Assembly (NCBI RefSeq): GCF_020103695.1 | Contig: NZ_JAHXBF010000018.1 | Coordinates: forward strand, 186,001-250,000 | Direction: 5' to 3' | Length of the DNA: 64,000 nucleotides | From: Hyalangium versicolor | Lineage (GTDB): Bacteria > Myxococcota > Myxococcia > Myxococcales > Myxococcaceae | Shown: one piece after another, positions 52,671-61,500 of the stretch | Layout: every line of letters starts with the position of its first letter | How positions within the stretch are numbered: the stretch's first letter is position 1 | The notes under the pieces: generated by a model | What the model was told of the DNA's origin: nothing | The model's database searches: none | The model's input: the letters and a program-made list of their open reading frames with translations, nothing else | Program-made: the position numbers and the translations under genes

Positions 52671-54596
52671 ATGAGGAATTCCCGATCGCCGAAGACGAAC
52701 CTGTTCCTTTTGAGCCTGGCCATTCCCTCGCTCGCCGTGCTCCTTCCAGCCTGCGGGGCCGAGATGGAGAACGGCTCCGAGAAGATTGAAAGCGTGGAGC
52801 TTGCCATCTCCAGCATCGCTCCTCCCATGCAAACCGGGAAGACGTTCTGGGGGACCGGCGGGCTCAAGGAGTTCCGCGCGATCACCGCGTCGGACTGCTA
52901 TACGCCCTGCTTCAACGACGCAGCCTGCTCGGGCGGTACCTTCAACCCGGACAAGCAGTACTGCTGGCTCCGCACTGGCTCAGGCACCGTCGGCGCCGGC
53001 CTCGTCTCGGATAGCGCGTTCACGATGCCGTCCGACCTGCGCAACTCGTACTTTCAACCGCTGCTGAGCTCAGGGCAGACGTTCTGGGGAACGGGCGGAG
53101 TGCGCGAGTTCAGCACGCCCAACGCGGCGGACTGCTACCTGGCCTGCGTCAGCGAAGCGTCGTGCACGGGCGGCACCTTCAACCCGGCCAAACAATACTG
53201 TTGGCTCCGCGGCGGGGGCGGAAGCGCGGGCGCTGGGCTCCCCTCGGACTACGCATTCAGGATGACGCCCGACATGAGCGACATCAACACGGTCGTCCAG
53301 CGGTACTCGCCCGTCGTCGTGCTGCACCCGTCCGAGACGTACATGCCCGACAACGTCCAGCACTACCTCCAGAACGTGGAGCTCCACGCGGGGCTGCTGC
53401 TCTCCGGCGAGGCCGACTCCGATTACGACACGTTCAACCTGCTCCACCTGGCGTCCTACTCCACGCTCCCTCAGGGCCTCACCCAGAGCGCGAGCTCGCT
53501 CCGAAGCACCGTCAATGACTACGTGACGAGCAGCAGTCACTTCCGCTGGTCGCCGAGCGGCCCGATCGCCGGCATGACCTGCACGCAGATCACCGAGGGC
53601 GCCGACCCGTACACCTGGAACGACAACTACTTCTGCAACGACCTCGGGATCACATTCTCCTGGTCGTCCTCGGGGCCTATCGCAGGCAAGAAGACGTGCA
53701 TCCAGGTCAACGAGCCTGCGGACCCGCACACGTGGAATGACAACTATCTCTGCCACGACTCCGCGGTGGAGTTTCAGTGGTCCTACGGTGGGCCTATCTC
53801 CGGGATGAACTGCACGAACTGGAGCGAGGGGGCGGATCCGCACGGGTGGAACGACAACTACCTGTGCAACAAGCCGCTCTCCAACTACACCAAGGTGTGG
53901 ACCCAGATCCCGGCCGACAAGGACAGCCTGAAGAACGGCGATGTCGTGGCGGCGAAGAGCTATGTCGCCCTCGAGCAGGCTGCCGGTTCGAACGAGCTCA
54001 AGATCCAGTACTGGTACTTCTACCCGTACAACGGCCCTGGCCGGGTCGAGATCTGCGCCTCCGGCAATCTCTGCAACAACTACCAGCTCCCGAACGTCGG
54101 CCGCCACGAGGGAGACTGGGAGCACGTCGACGTCGTCGTCAACACCCAGACCGGTAGCGTCGTCTCGCTCTTCCTTTCGCAGCACGGTGGAGGCAGGACC
54201 ATCGGCACGAACGAGCTCCAGTCGAGCATCGGCTGGCTCGGTGGCAGGCACCCGGTCGTCTACTCCGGCTACTACTCGCATGCGTTCTATGCGAACGCGG
54301 GGCGCCAGGAGTACGAGCGCGCGTGGAACTACGATTACTGGATTGGGACGGCCTCGGTGGACCTCTACGATCTCACGGGCGAAGGGACTCGGTTCTCGGC
54401 CTACAGCCCCGCTCAGTTCCAGGTCGTGGCAGCAAACGTCCCGGGGCTCCAGGTCACGAAGCCGGAGTGGGCCTCCTTCTCCGACCGGTGGGGCAAGTAC
54501 GAGAGGAACCAGGTGACCTTCGTGATCGATTATGGGGTTGGCACCTATAACTACACCCAGAAGATGATCGGAACTGGCCCGTACAAGTCGTTCTGA
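52671..54596 (+). CDS. Lipoprotein with PAN-like repeats, WNDNY repeats and Vps62-like domain
   Basis: A 641-residue lipoprotein: signal peptide ending in a lipobox (LLPAC). Two Cys-rich repeats of about 78-residue spacing (each FWGTGG...AxDCYxxC...ACSGGTFNPxKQYCWLR; residues about 58-110 and 137-185) resemble PAN/apple modules. Three tandem modules of about 35-40 residues (about 290-400; SGPIAGMTC, EGADP, WNDNY, then C) follow. The C-terminal 240 residues hold the Vps62-like motif QYWYFYPYNGPG and VGRHEGDWEHVDVVV. The domain is named after a yeast sorting protein, but bacterial members are secreted and uncharacterised. Adhesive, surface-exposed roles are likely; this is inference. Confidence 0.82.
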   Translation: MRNSRSPKTNLFLLSLAIPSLAVLLPACGAEMENGSEKIESVELAISSIAPPMQTGKTFWGTGGLKEFRAITASDCYTPCFNDAACSGGTFNPDKQYCWLRTGSGTVGAGLVSDSAFTMPSDLRNSYFQPLLSSGQTFWGTGGVREFSTPNAADCYLACVSEASCTGGTFNPAKQYCWLRGGGGSAGAGLPSDYAFRMTPDMSDINTVVQRYSPVVVLHPSETYMPDNVQHYLQNVELHAGLLLSGEADSDYDTFNLLHLASYSTLPQGLTQSASSLRSTVNDYVTSSSHFRWSPSGPIAGMTCTQITEGADPYTWNDNYFCNDLGITFSWSSSGPIAGKKTCIQVNEPADPHTWNDNYLCHDSAVEFQWSYGGPISGMNCTNWSEGADPHGWNDNYLCNKPLSNYTKVWTQIPADKDSLKNGDVVAAKSYVALEQAAGSNELKIQYWYFYPYNGPGRVEICASGNLCNNYQLPNVGRHEGDWEHVDVVVNTQTGSVVSLFLSQHGGGRTIGTNELQSSIGWLGGRHPVVYSGYYSHAFYANAGRQEYERAWNYDYWIGTASVDLYDLTGEGTRFSAYSPAQFQVVAANVPGLQVTKPEWASFSDRWGKYERNQVTFVIDYGVGTYNYTQKMIGTGPYKSF

Positions 54597-54617
54597 GCGC
54601 TGGGTGCGCAGCCGCTC

Positions 54618-56387
54618 TCAGTCGGGGTCCGGGTGACCGTCCACCCGCAGCTGAAAGAGGAAATAGGGAGGAATGCAGGCGCCCTGGGTCTCCGAGACCT
54701 TGGCGCAGAGGTAGTCATCGCGGCAGAGCTGGGTCTCGTCACAGGACTGCAGCGCCCCAGGCCGCACGTTCTCCCTCAGGCACCTCGCGAACGGCAGCCG
54801 CCCGCGCGACAGGCACTTGTTGAACGTCTGGAGCACGGCGATCGAGCCACACACTTCGCCCGGACGCAGGTTCTCGCAACCGCCCGAGCACATGCCTCCG
54901 GGAAAGCCCACAGCCGTGTCCTCGCAGTGGCGACCGGGGCCGCAGCTGACTTCCGCGCCGGGCAGGAAGCGATCCACGCGGGGATCTTCAGCGGGCTCCA
55001 CCTGACCAGGTTGGCAGAAGGAGCCTGCTCGGGCCTCTCGTGGCATGCACACACCCGTGGGGCTCCCTCGCGGGTCCCTCACGAGCGCTCGGCATTCGAG
55101 CCCCTCGGCGCAGCTCCAGTCGCGGAACGATGGATCGCCCAGTCCGCAGTGCGCCCCGATGCCTCCCTCCCCCGCCGGGGCCTGGGTAGAGGGCGCACGG
55201 AAGGCCTCGGGGGGACGCTCGGCCAGCACATCCTGGAAGAAACGCTGGCGTCGTGCCTGGTCGAGCAGGAAATGGGGCGAGGCCGAGACGAAGATGGAGT
55301 TCACCGCGTCCGTCTCGCGCCTGTCCTTCCCCAGGAAGTGGAAGCCCGCCGCGGTGCGGCCCTGATGGCAACCCATGCAGGTGAGATCGTCCAGGCGCCG
55401 CAGGAGTCCCTGGGGCGATCGCACCGTCTTCCTGCCTGTGAACGAGAGCTGCGCGAAGTCGCTTTCCTGGAAGAGCCGATGGGAGGGCGCGTTGGCCAGT
55501 CGATGGGGACCGGCCAGCGCCACGGACTGCGCGCGGGTGGCCAAGAACTCCTGCGGTAACTGGACCACGCCTTCGTCAATCTTCACCAGGTTCCTGGGCT
55601 CGGCGATCCAGGCGCGCAGCCGCTCCTTCAGGCCCGGCTCCGCCTGGAGGCGCTCCACGTCGGGAGTGTTCTCGAGGAAGCCCGGCTGGAAGCGGTCCCC
55701 GTCCTTGAGGAAGACGCGCAGGAGATACTCCGCGTAGCCCCCGAAATCCGGCCGCACCGTGGACGGCCAGCGCACGGACTGCAGGTTGAGCTCGATCGAC
55801 TTGAGTTCGAGTGGCCCGAGCGAAGCCGGGGTGACGGAGCGGGGATCCCACGCGAGCGCCTGGAGGAAGTCCTGCCAGGCCCGTGCTCCCTCGACGCATG
55901 AACCCGCGTCTCCGGGTCCCCAGAAGACCACGCTGAGGGTGAATGGGAGGCGGGAGTAGATCGGCTCGCTCGCGGGGATGCGGTAGGCCAGACGGTAGAT
56001 GAAGCGAAGCTCCCCACAGTGCTCGGGATGGAAAGGCGCGCGGTCGAGCCGGTTCACGATGCCGACCAGCTCGAAGAACGCATGGGGTGATTGCAGCCAT
56101 TCGCCATCGAAGAGGCGGTGGGGGTGGCGCATGGAGACGCCCAGGGAGTCATCTCCGTCTTCCAGCTCTTCGAGCTCCTGCGTCACGCTCTCCGCGATCG
56201 AACGGTAGGCACCATTCTCGAACAGGCTCTGGTTGTCCGGGACGCGCTTGGGAGTAACGAAGGCCAGACGCGCCAGGTCGAAGCCTTGGCTCTCCAAAGT
56301 CTGCAGCAGGGCAGGATCATCCACGCGCAGAGGAGCCTGCACGCACACAGAAGCCAGCGTCAGCCATACTGCCAGGTGAGACACCAC
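54618..56387 (-). CDS. Exported protein with a CxxCH heme motif and Cys-rich C-terminus
   Basis: A 589-residue protein with an N-terminal signal peptide (GTG GTG start, MVSHLAVWLTLASVCVQA). The middle contains LTCMGCHQGRTA (near residue 335), one CxxCH c-type heme site. The last 160 residues have about 18 Cys (for example GLECRALV, GMCSGGCENLRPGEVC, LQSCDETQLCRDDYLC) in a pattern like small disulfide-rich modules. No family is recognised for the whole; CxxCH with a large N-terminal part suggests periplasmic redox or peroxidase-like chemistry, not demonstrated. TGAGGG precedes the GTG. Confidence 0.72.
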   Translation of the reverse strand: MVSHLAVWLTLASVCVQAPLRVDDPALLQTLESQGFDLARLAFVTPKRVPDNQSLFENGAYRSIAESVTQELEELEDGDDSLGVSMRHPHRLFDGEWLQSPHAFFELVGIVNRLDRAPFHPEHCGELRFIYRLAYRIPASEPIYSRLPFTLSVVFWGPGDAGSCVEGARAWQDFLQALAWDPRSVTPASLGPLELKSIELNLQSVRWPSTVRPDFGGYAEYLLRVFLKDGDRFQPGFLENTPDVERLQAEPGLKERLRAWIAEPRNLVKIDEGVVQLPQEFLATRAQSVALAGPHRLANAPSHRLFQESDFAQLSFTGRKTVRSPQGLLRRLDDLTCMGCHQGRTAAGFHFLGKDRRETDAVNSIFVSASPHFLLDQARRQRFFQDVLAERPPEAFRAPSTQAPAGEGGIGAHCGLGDPSFRDWSCAEGLECRALVRDPRGSPTGVCMPREARAGSFCQPGQVEPAEDPRVDRFLPGAEVSCGPGRHCEDTAVGFPGGMCSGGCENLRPGEVCGSIAVLQTFNKCLSRGRLPFARCLRENVRPGALQSCDETQLCRDDYLCAKVSETQGACIPPYFLFQLRVDGHPDPD

Positions 56388-56424
56388 TCAGCCCTCACAG
56401 GAGAACGCTCAGCTCCGCGAGCGG

Positions 56425-56709
56425 TCAATCGCTGAGGGTGACATCTCCCCAGAAGCCAATCCATTGGTCCACCTGCTTCATGAAGGTCTGCGGCTTCTCG
56501 TAGGACCACGCGGCGCGCTCGCTGCGACCGCTGGCGTCGGCGACGTCGTAGAACTGGACTCCGTGCGGACACACCTTGTCACTGGCGTTCTTCGGCGCGG
56601 CCGTGAGCAGCTCCATCCTCACCGCCGAGCGCGGGAAGTAGCGGTAGCCGCCCACCTCGAGGGTCTGCGCGCTGTCCGCGATCACCTGACCATGCCATGT
56701 CGCTTTCAT
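56425..56709 (-). CDS. DUF427 domain protein
   Basis: A 94-residue protein of the DUF427 family: MKATWHGQVIADSAQTLEV, the YRYFPRSAVRMELL segment and WSYEKPQTF are its signature. The family is small and widespread, sometimes linked to nucleotide or stress functions, with no proven activity. The start at ATG 56709 is fixed by the family's N-terminus; the frame is open further upstream but that part belongs to a different, degenerate segment. Confidence 0.85.
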   Translation of the reverse strand: MKATWHGQVIADSAQTLEVGGYRYFPRSAVRMELLTAAPKNASDKVCPHGVQFYDVADASGRSERAAWSYEKPQTFMKQVDQWIGFWGDVTLSD

Positions 56710-57075
56710 GGGCTCGACGCTAGCCTGCGGGAGGCGAAATCGCGAGGTGGGCTCCCCTCCCCAAGTTCGCCTTCGGGGACGCTCCTGAATCAGTGGAGGC
56801 CCGTTCTCGACGAGCCAAGACATGCTCCGGGTGGCCGAATGCGAGGCTCGCAGGGCTCCCAACAGCGCCAGCGCGTCGGCGAACGAGAGCGCATCGAGCA
56901 CGATGCGCGTGAACGTATCTCCCGCGTCCAGCTTGCGCGCCCCTACCCGGGCCCACTCAAGGAACTCTCCGTTCCCAGCCAGGAGCCATCGAGCGACACC
57001 AGCGAGAAGCCCGAGGCGAGCAGCTGGCTCTGGGACAACCAGACGTTCATGAAGCAGATCGGGCTCGCGCAGTAG
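56710..57075. other. Decayed intergenic region with gene relics
   Basis: This 366-base gap between two leftward genes holds no intact gene. The minus strand carries an open segment beginning RKLDAGDTFTRIVLDAL (near 56935) that resembles the N-terminus of peroxiredoxin-like proteins but loses similarity within 20 residues. The plus strand ends with the relic described separately at 57029-57075. Confidence 0.5.
57029..57075 (+). pseudogene. Relic of the SnoaL-like lipoprotein gene (C-terminal tail only)
   Basis: 47 bases match the 3' end of the 30625-31200 lipoprotein gene with one mismatch, including the stop codon, and encode WDNQTFMKQIGLAQ. No matching sequence precedes it. It is most simply the end of a lost paralogue or a recombination scar. 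Confidence 0.7.
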
Positions 57076-57085
57076 CGCTGTCCGC

Positions 57086-58507
57086 TCAGGCAGCTAGCTT
57101 CGCCAGCTGCGCTTCCATGGCCGAGAGCGAAGGCCGCGCAGTTGGAGCCGGCGACAGTCCCGCAGAGAGCAGCGATGCCAGCGCGGAAGGAGCCGAGGTG
57201 CGGCTCCACGTGCCAGTCATCATCGCGGCCATGCGATCCGCCACCGTGTTCCCGGGGAAGGGATACGCGCCCAGCGTCGTCCACGCCAGGATCGCCGCCA
57301 ACGAGAAGACGTCCGCGGCAGGCTCCGGCGGCCGGAGGGCCAAGATTTCGGGAGCTTGATACAGGGTCTCGAAGGGCGGACCGAACCCGTGACAAGGCCG
57401 CTCCGCGGTCTCCATGAAGCGCTCGTAGCGAGGCACGACTCCGGTCAGCCGTGGCCGGAGCGTGCCCCAGCCAGGGAGATACTCCGGATCATCCGGGGAC
57501 GACCCGGTGAGCGCCGCGAAGAGGAGCTCGGGGCGCAGGCCCACGAGGACCCGCCCCTGCCGGTGGGCCGCGGCCACCCAGCCCAGCATCGGCAGCAGGA
57601 GGCGCGCGGCCCGCTTCACCGAGATCGCGCCCGGCAACAGCTCGGGGAGCGGAACTCCCGCGGGCCGAGCCTCCAGCATCGCAGCGTACTCGGTCCCTTC
57701 GTGGTCGAACCTCACGAGGCCAAGCAACTGCGCGAACCCCTCCTTCGGCAACTCGAGCTCGGCACGCTTCAGTTCCAAAGCCGCCGTCTGCCGCAACCCC
57801 AGCGAGACATAGGCCTCCTGCTCCTCCGCCCCCACGCGCCGCGCCTCGTACAGCCCGCGCTCCCGGATGCCACCGATGAGACGGACGATGCCATACGCAC
57901 CGTGCTCACCGCCCACGTCGAGCACCTGACCTAACGGGAACTCCTGCACCGGAGGCGGCTCCACGGGCCGGTCCGGGGGCGCGGGCGCCCGCCGATTCGC
58001 CACCGCCACATAGGCACCCATCAGCGAGGCGAGATCTCGATAGCGAAGGTCCGAGAGGAGCACGTACCCCGGAACGCCAGCATCCGCCAGAGACGCGCCA
58101 CTCAGCTCCCCGGCCATATCGGCCCTGGCGTAAAGCCCGGAAGCGCGATCCTGCGCACGCGCCCTGGCCCAGAGGAAATACCGCGAGCGCTCCACGGCCC
58201 CCAGCAAGCCATGTCGCGCGAGGGCCTCGCGCACCTCCGTGCGCCCGGCCGTCATCCAGATCACCCGCGCGCGGAGCTCCCGCGGGACGTCCGCCAGCGT
58301 CTCCTCGAGCGAAGGACAGAAGAGGATGAGCACGCCCTGGGGTGGTGCCTCATCGAGCGTGCCGTGGAGGACCTCGACCTGCTGCCCCAGACGTCGTCCG
58401 AGCTCCACCTGCAGCTCGTCCACCCGGTGCGAGGCATGGAGCGCCGTGCTGTCCGGACCGCTGGATCCACGAGCTCCCACCACGACGATGGTGACATCCG
58501 AGCTCAT
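57086..58507 (-). CDS. Pseudokinase-type protein coupled to the DUF4157 gene
   Basis: A 473-residue protein. The N-terminal domain (1-170; DVTIVVVGARGSSG, GVLILFCPSLEETLADVP, HGLLGAVERSRYFLWARA) looks like a Rossmann-type or TIR/caspase-like alpha/beta fold, unassigned. The second half (about 195-473) is a degenerate protein-kinase fold: it keeps a G-loop-like GGEHGAYGIV, YQAPEILALRPPEPAADVFS and a typical C-lobe end, but the beta-3 Lys is missing (YVSLGL), the HRD loop reads HRQGRVLVGLRPELLF and there is no DFG. It is therefore predicted to be catalytically dead and to act as a scaffold or regulator. Its ATG overlaps the stop of the DUF4157 gene (ATGA, 58504-58507). Confidence 0.78.
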   Translation of the reverse strand: MSSDVTIVVVGARGSSGPDSTALHASHRVDELQVELGRRLGQQVEVLHGTLDEAPPQGVLILFCPSLEETLADVPRELRARVIWMTAGRTEVREALARHGLLGAVERSRYFLWARARAQDRASGLYARADMAGELSGASLADAGVPGYVLLSDLRYRDLASLMGAYVAVANRRAPAPPDRPVEPPPVQEFPLGQVLDVGGEHGAYGIVRLIGGIRERGLYEARRVGAEEQEAYVSLGLRQTAALELKRAELELPKEGFAQLLGLVRFDHEGTEYAAMLEARPAGVPLPELLPGAISVKRAARLLLPMLGWVAAAHRQGRVLVGLRPELLFAALTGSSPDDPEYLPGWGTLRPRLTGVVPRYERFMETAERPCHGFGPPFETLYQAPEILALRPPEPAADVFSLAAILAWTTLGAYPFPGNTVADRMAAMMTGTWSRTSAPSALASLLSAGLSPAPTARPSLSAMEAQLAKLAA

Positions 58508-61500
58508 TGCTTTCCTCCCGGCCTGGGCGCGGAGTCGATGACGATGTCGAAACCGGAGAGCACCTCCGTGCTCGGATCCAGCTTGTATTGTTCCGGGATC
58601 CGTGCCGCAAGCTCCGCCGCCTGAGCCGTGCTCTCCTGGTGCTTCGCCACCACGTCGCTGAGCTTCATCACCTTGCCGCCCTCCGCCTTGGCGCCGACCA
58701 CCTGGTGTCCGCTCTGGGTGAGGAGCGTCTCGGCGTAGAAATATGAAGCGCTCTGGGCCACCACCTTGGACACGTTCTCGGGCGTGGGCTGCAGACCGAG
58801 CTCATGCAGCTTGACCGTGATCTGGCAGATGGCCTCCACGTTCTCCACGGTCTTCAACGTCACGCGGCTGACCTCGCCTGTCTTCGCGCCGAAGCGCTTC
58901 ATCTGTTGCGTCTGCACCCAGACATGGGTGGGCGTCGCCGTGCCCACCATGGGCTTGTCCACGCCGTCGAGCTTGCTCGGGATGCCCGCCAGGTTGATCT
59001 CGCGAAGCTCCATCTCCACCGTGCCGTCCGGCTTCCGCCGGAAGGCTCGCTCGACGTACCCGTGCACCGAGTCTCCGCCACCGGTCGGCTTGAACTCAAC
59101 CAGCGTGGTGTGCACCTGCCAGCCTTTGTCATCGTACGGCTCGAGGTGCTCGAACTCCACCCTCCCGCCATCCGGGTTGGTGTGGGCGTTCTTCGCGCTG
59201 GTGGGCACCACGTCGTAGAGCCCCTCGGTCATGGTCTGGACACGAGCGCCCTTCTCCGTCCCGCTCTTGGTGGCGCCACCCTTGGGCTCCGCGCCCTTGA
59301 TGCCGGCCTCCGTGCCCGGGAGGGGCCTGGCCTCCACCAGGCTGCCAATGGCCGGGTGATCCACCGTCCACATGGGGCCACGCCAGATCTCCTTGCCACC
59401 GGCGCGGGCGACCATCTCGGCCTTGTAGACAGGAATGTCCTGGTTGCCGAAGAACGAGCCGACGTGCTCGGGCTTCCCGATCTCAATGTCGATGCGCGGC
59501 TCGTTGCCCCCCGGCGTGGGATTGCCCACCACGCCCTTGCCCTTGTCCACGTAGGGTGTGTGCACCACGTGGCCCTCGATGTTGTTGCGAGCGCAGAACG
59601 CCACGTCCGCGGCCGAGGGCGCCAGGTTGACGCGGTTGGTGGAATTGCCCTTCTCACCGCTCATGATGTCTCGGATGTGCAGATCCTTGGGCTCACCCGA
59701 GATGTACTTGCCGGGCACGAGCGGGTGGCTGTGCGCCACGGGCTTGACGCCGGGGAACGGAGCCCAGTCCACGTAGCCGCCATGACCGCGGATGACGATG
59801 AACGAGCCATCCGGTAGCTGCCCGAGCCCCCACTCCACGGTGCGCGGATCGAAGCCCTCGGGCATCTCCACTCCAAGGACCCGGAAGCCCTCCGGGTCTC
59901 CGCCGGAGACCTGGCGCATCACCTTGTGCGCGGCGGCCTGATCCATCTCCAGCTTGTTGCCGACGATGATGTTCGCCTTGCCCTTGATGTCCGCGGCGCT
60001 ATAGGTGGGCCGGTAGATCGGCGGGCTCACGTCGGGGCGGGTCGCTCCGGGCTCGCGCGCGCTGCGGTGGGCCCACGCCGCGTCCAGCGCATCCTGGAAG
60101 CCCTGGCCCTCGCCCACGGTGACCTTGTAGCCGCCCTCGGGTGTGGCCTCGACCTGGGTCTTGGCGCCGCGCACCACGTCCACCTTCTCTGGGCCGGTGC
60201 CAAGCATCTTCGCGAGCTGCTCTGTCCTGGTGGCCAGGTCGGTGGCGTACGTCTTCTTGATGCGCTCGAGCTGGAGGATGCTGAGTTCCGGTAGGTGCTG
60301 GGTGTCGATGTGGAACTTGCCCGTCGAGGGATCGTATCTCGGCTCCTTGAGCCCAGGGGTATGCTCGAACAGCCCCATGCCCTGGAGCTGACCCAGCTTT
60401 GCCCCCATCACCTTCTCGGTGATCTTTCCGAACACGATGTTGGGCGCCAGCATGAGGAGCCCCTGTCCAGCCATCTCCAGGAACATCTTCGTGCCGGCGG
60501 TGCGCGTCTCCAGGATCTTCAGCTCGAGCTCGCGCCGCTTGGCCCTGAGGTCTGGGTGCGCGGGGTTCTTCTCGAGCTTGCGGACCTCCTCATCCAGCTC
60601 CGCGATCTGCTTCATCTGCCCGTCGCGTAGGTTCTTGAGCTGCTCGAGCCCGGTGTCCCGCATGATGACGACCATGCCGGCCATCTGGACGCCGTCGATC
60701 ACGAGGAAGGTCGCGCGTGCCGTCTTGGCGAAGACCTTGGCGCGGCCCACGTAGGGCAGCAGGTCCATACCAATCATCGCCACGCCCTTGGCCACCTCTT
60801 TCTTCGTGAGGAGGCCCTTGGCCTCCATCTCGGCCATGTTGTCGATGGTGCTCACCGCGTTGTACGACGCCAGGACGCCGAGCACGATGGGCGCCGACAC
60901 GGGGAGGAAGATCATCACCGCCGTGCCGGCCACGTTCACGATGATCTGCGCCGGCGTGCTGTAGAGCACGCCCTTGACGGACTTCCACGCCGTGCCCGTG
61001 CCCAGCTCGAAGCCCAGGCGCTTGCCCGTGGTGCGCTCGCCCTTCTCGTCGAGCTGCTCGAAAGCAGCGGAGACCCTGCCCGGGGGATAGGTCTTGGCAA
61101 GCTCGTAGAAAACGGCCTCCAGCGCCTTGTCGAAGGTGTCCTCCGTGGCGTGGAAGTGATAGTCCACCTGCTCCCAGATCTTACTGAGGTCGTGGAGCTT
61201 GACCTCGACCTTGCCGTCCTGGGTCTTCCGGGCCATGCCGAGGAGGGTCAGCGGGCCCTCCTTCATGCCCGTCTCGCGGGTGGAATACACACCGCGAGCC
61301 TCGAAGGAGTGGTAGCCCTTCGTCGCCTCGGTGCCCAGCAGGGTCCTGGACTCGTCGAGCCGCTTCAGAGCCTCGGTGGCGTACTGGAGAAGATCCGCGT
61401 TCGCGTCGGACCCTTTGTAGTGGTCGACGAGCTGCTTCAACCGCTCACGGTCTTTCTCGAGGAACTTGATCCGAGCAGCGAAGGTACGCCGCCACTCCGC

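Noticed and set aside
56425..56520. QTFMKQ in the DUF427 protein as a copy of the SnoaL-like tail
   Set aside because: Only six residues agree, the DNA does not extend the match, and the segment is part of the normal DUF427 C-terminus. The real relic is at 57029-57075.
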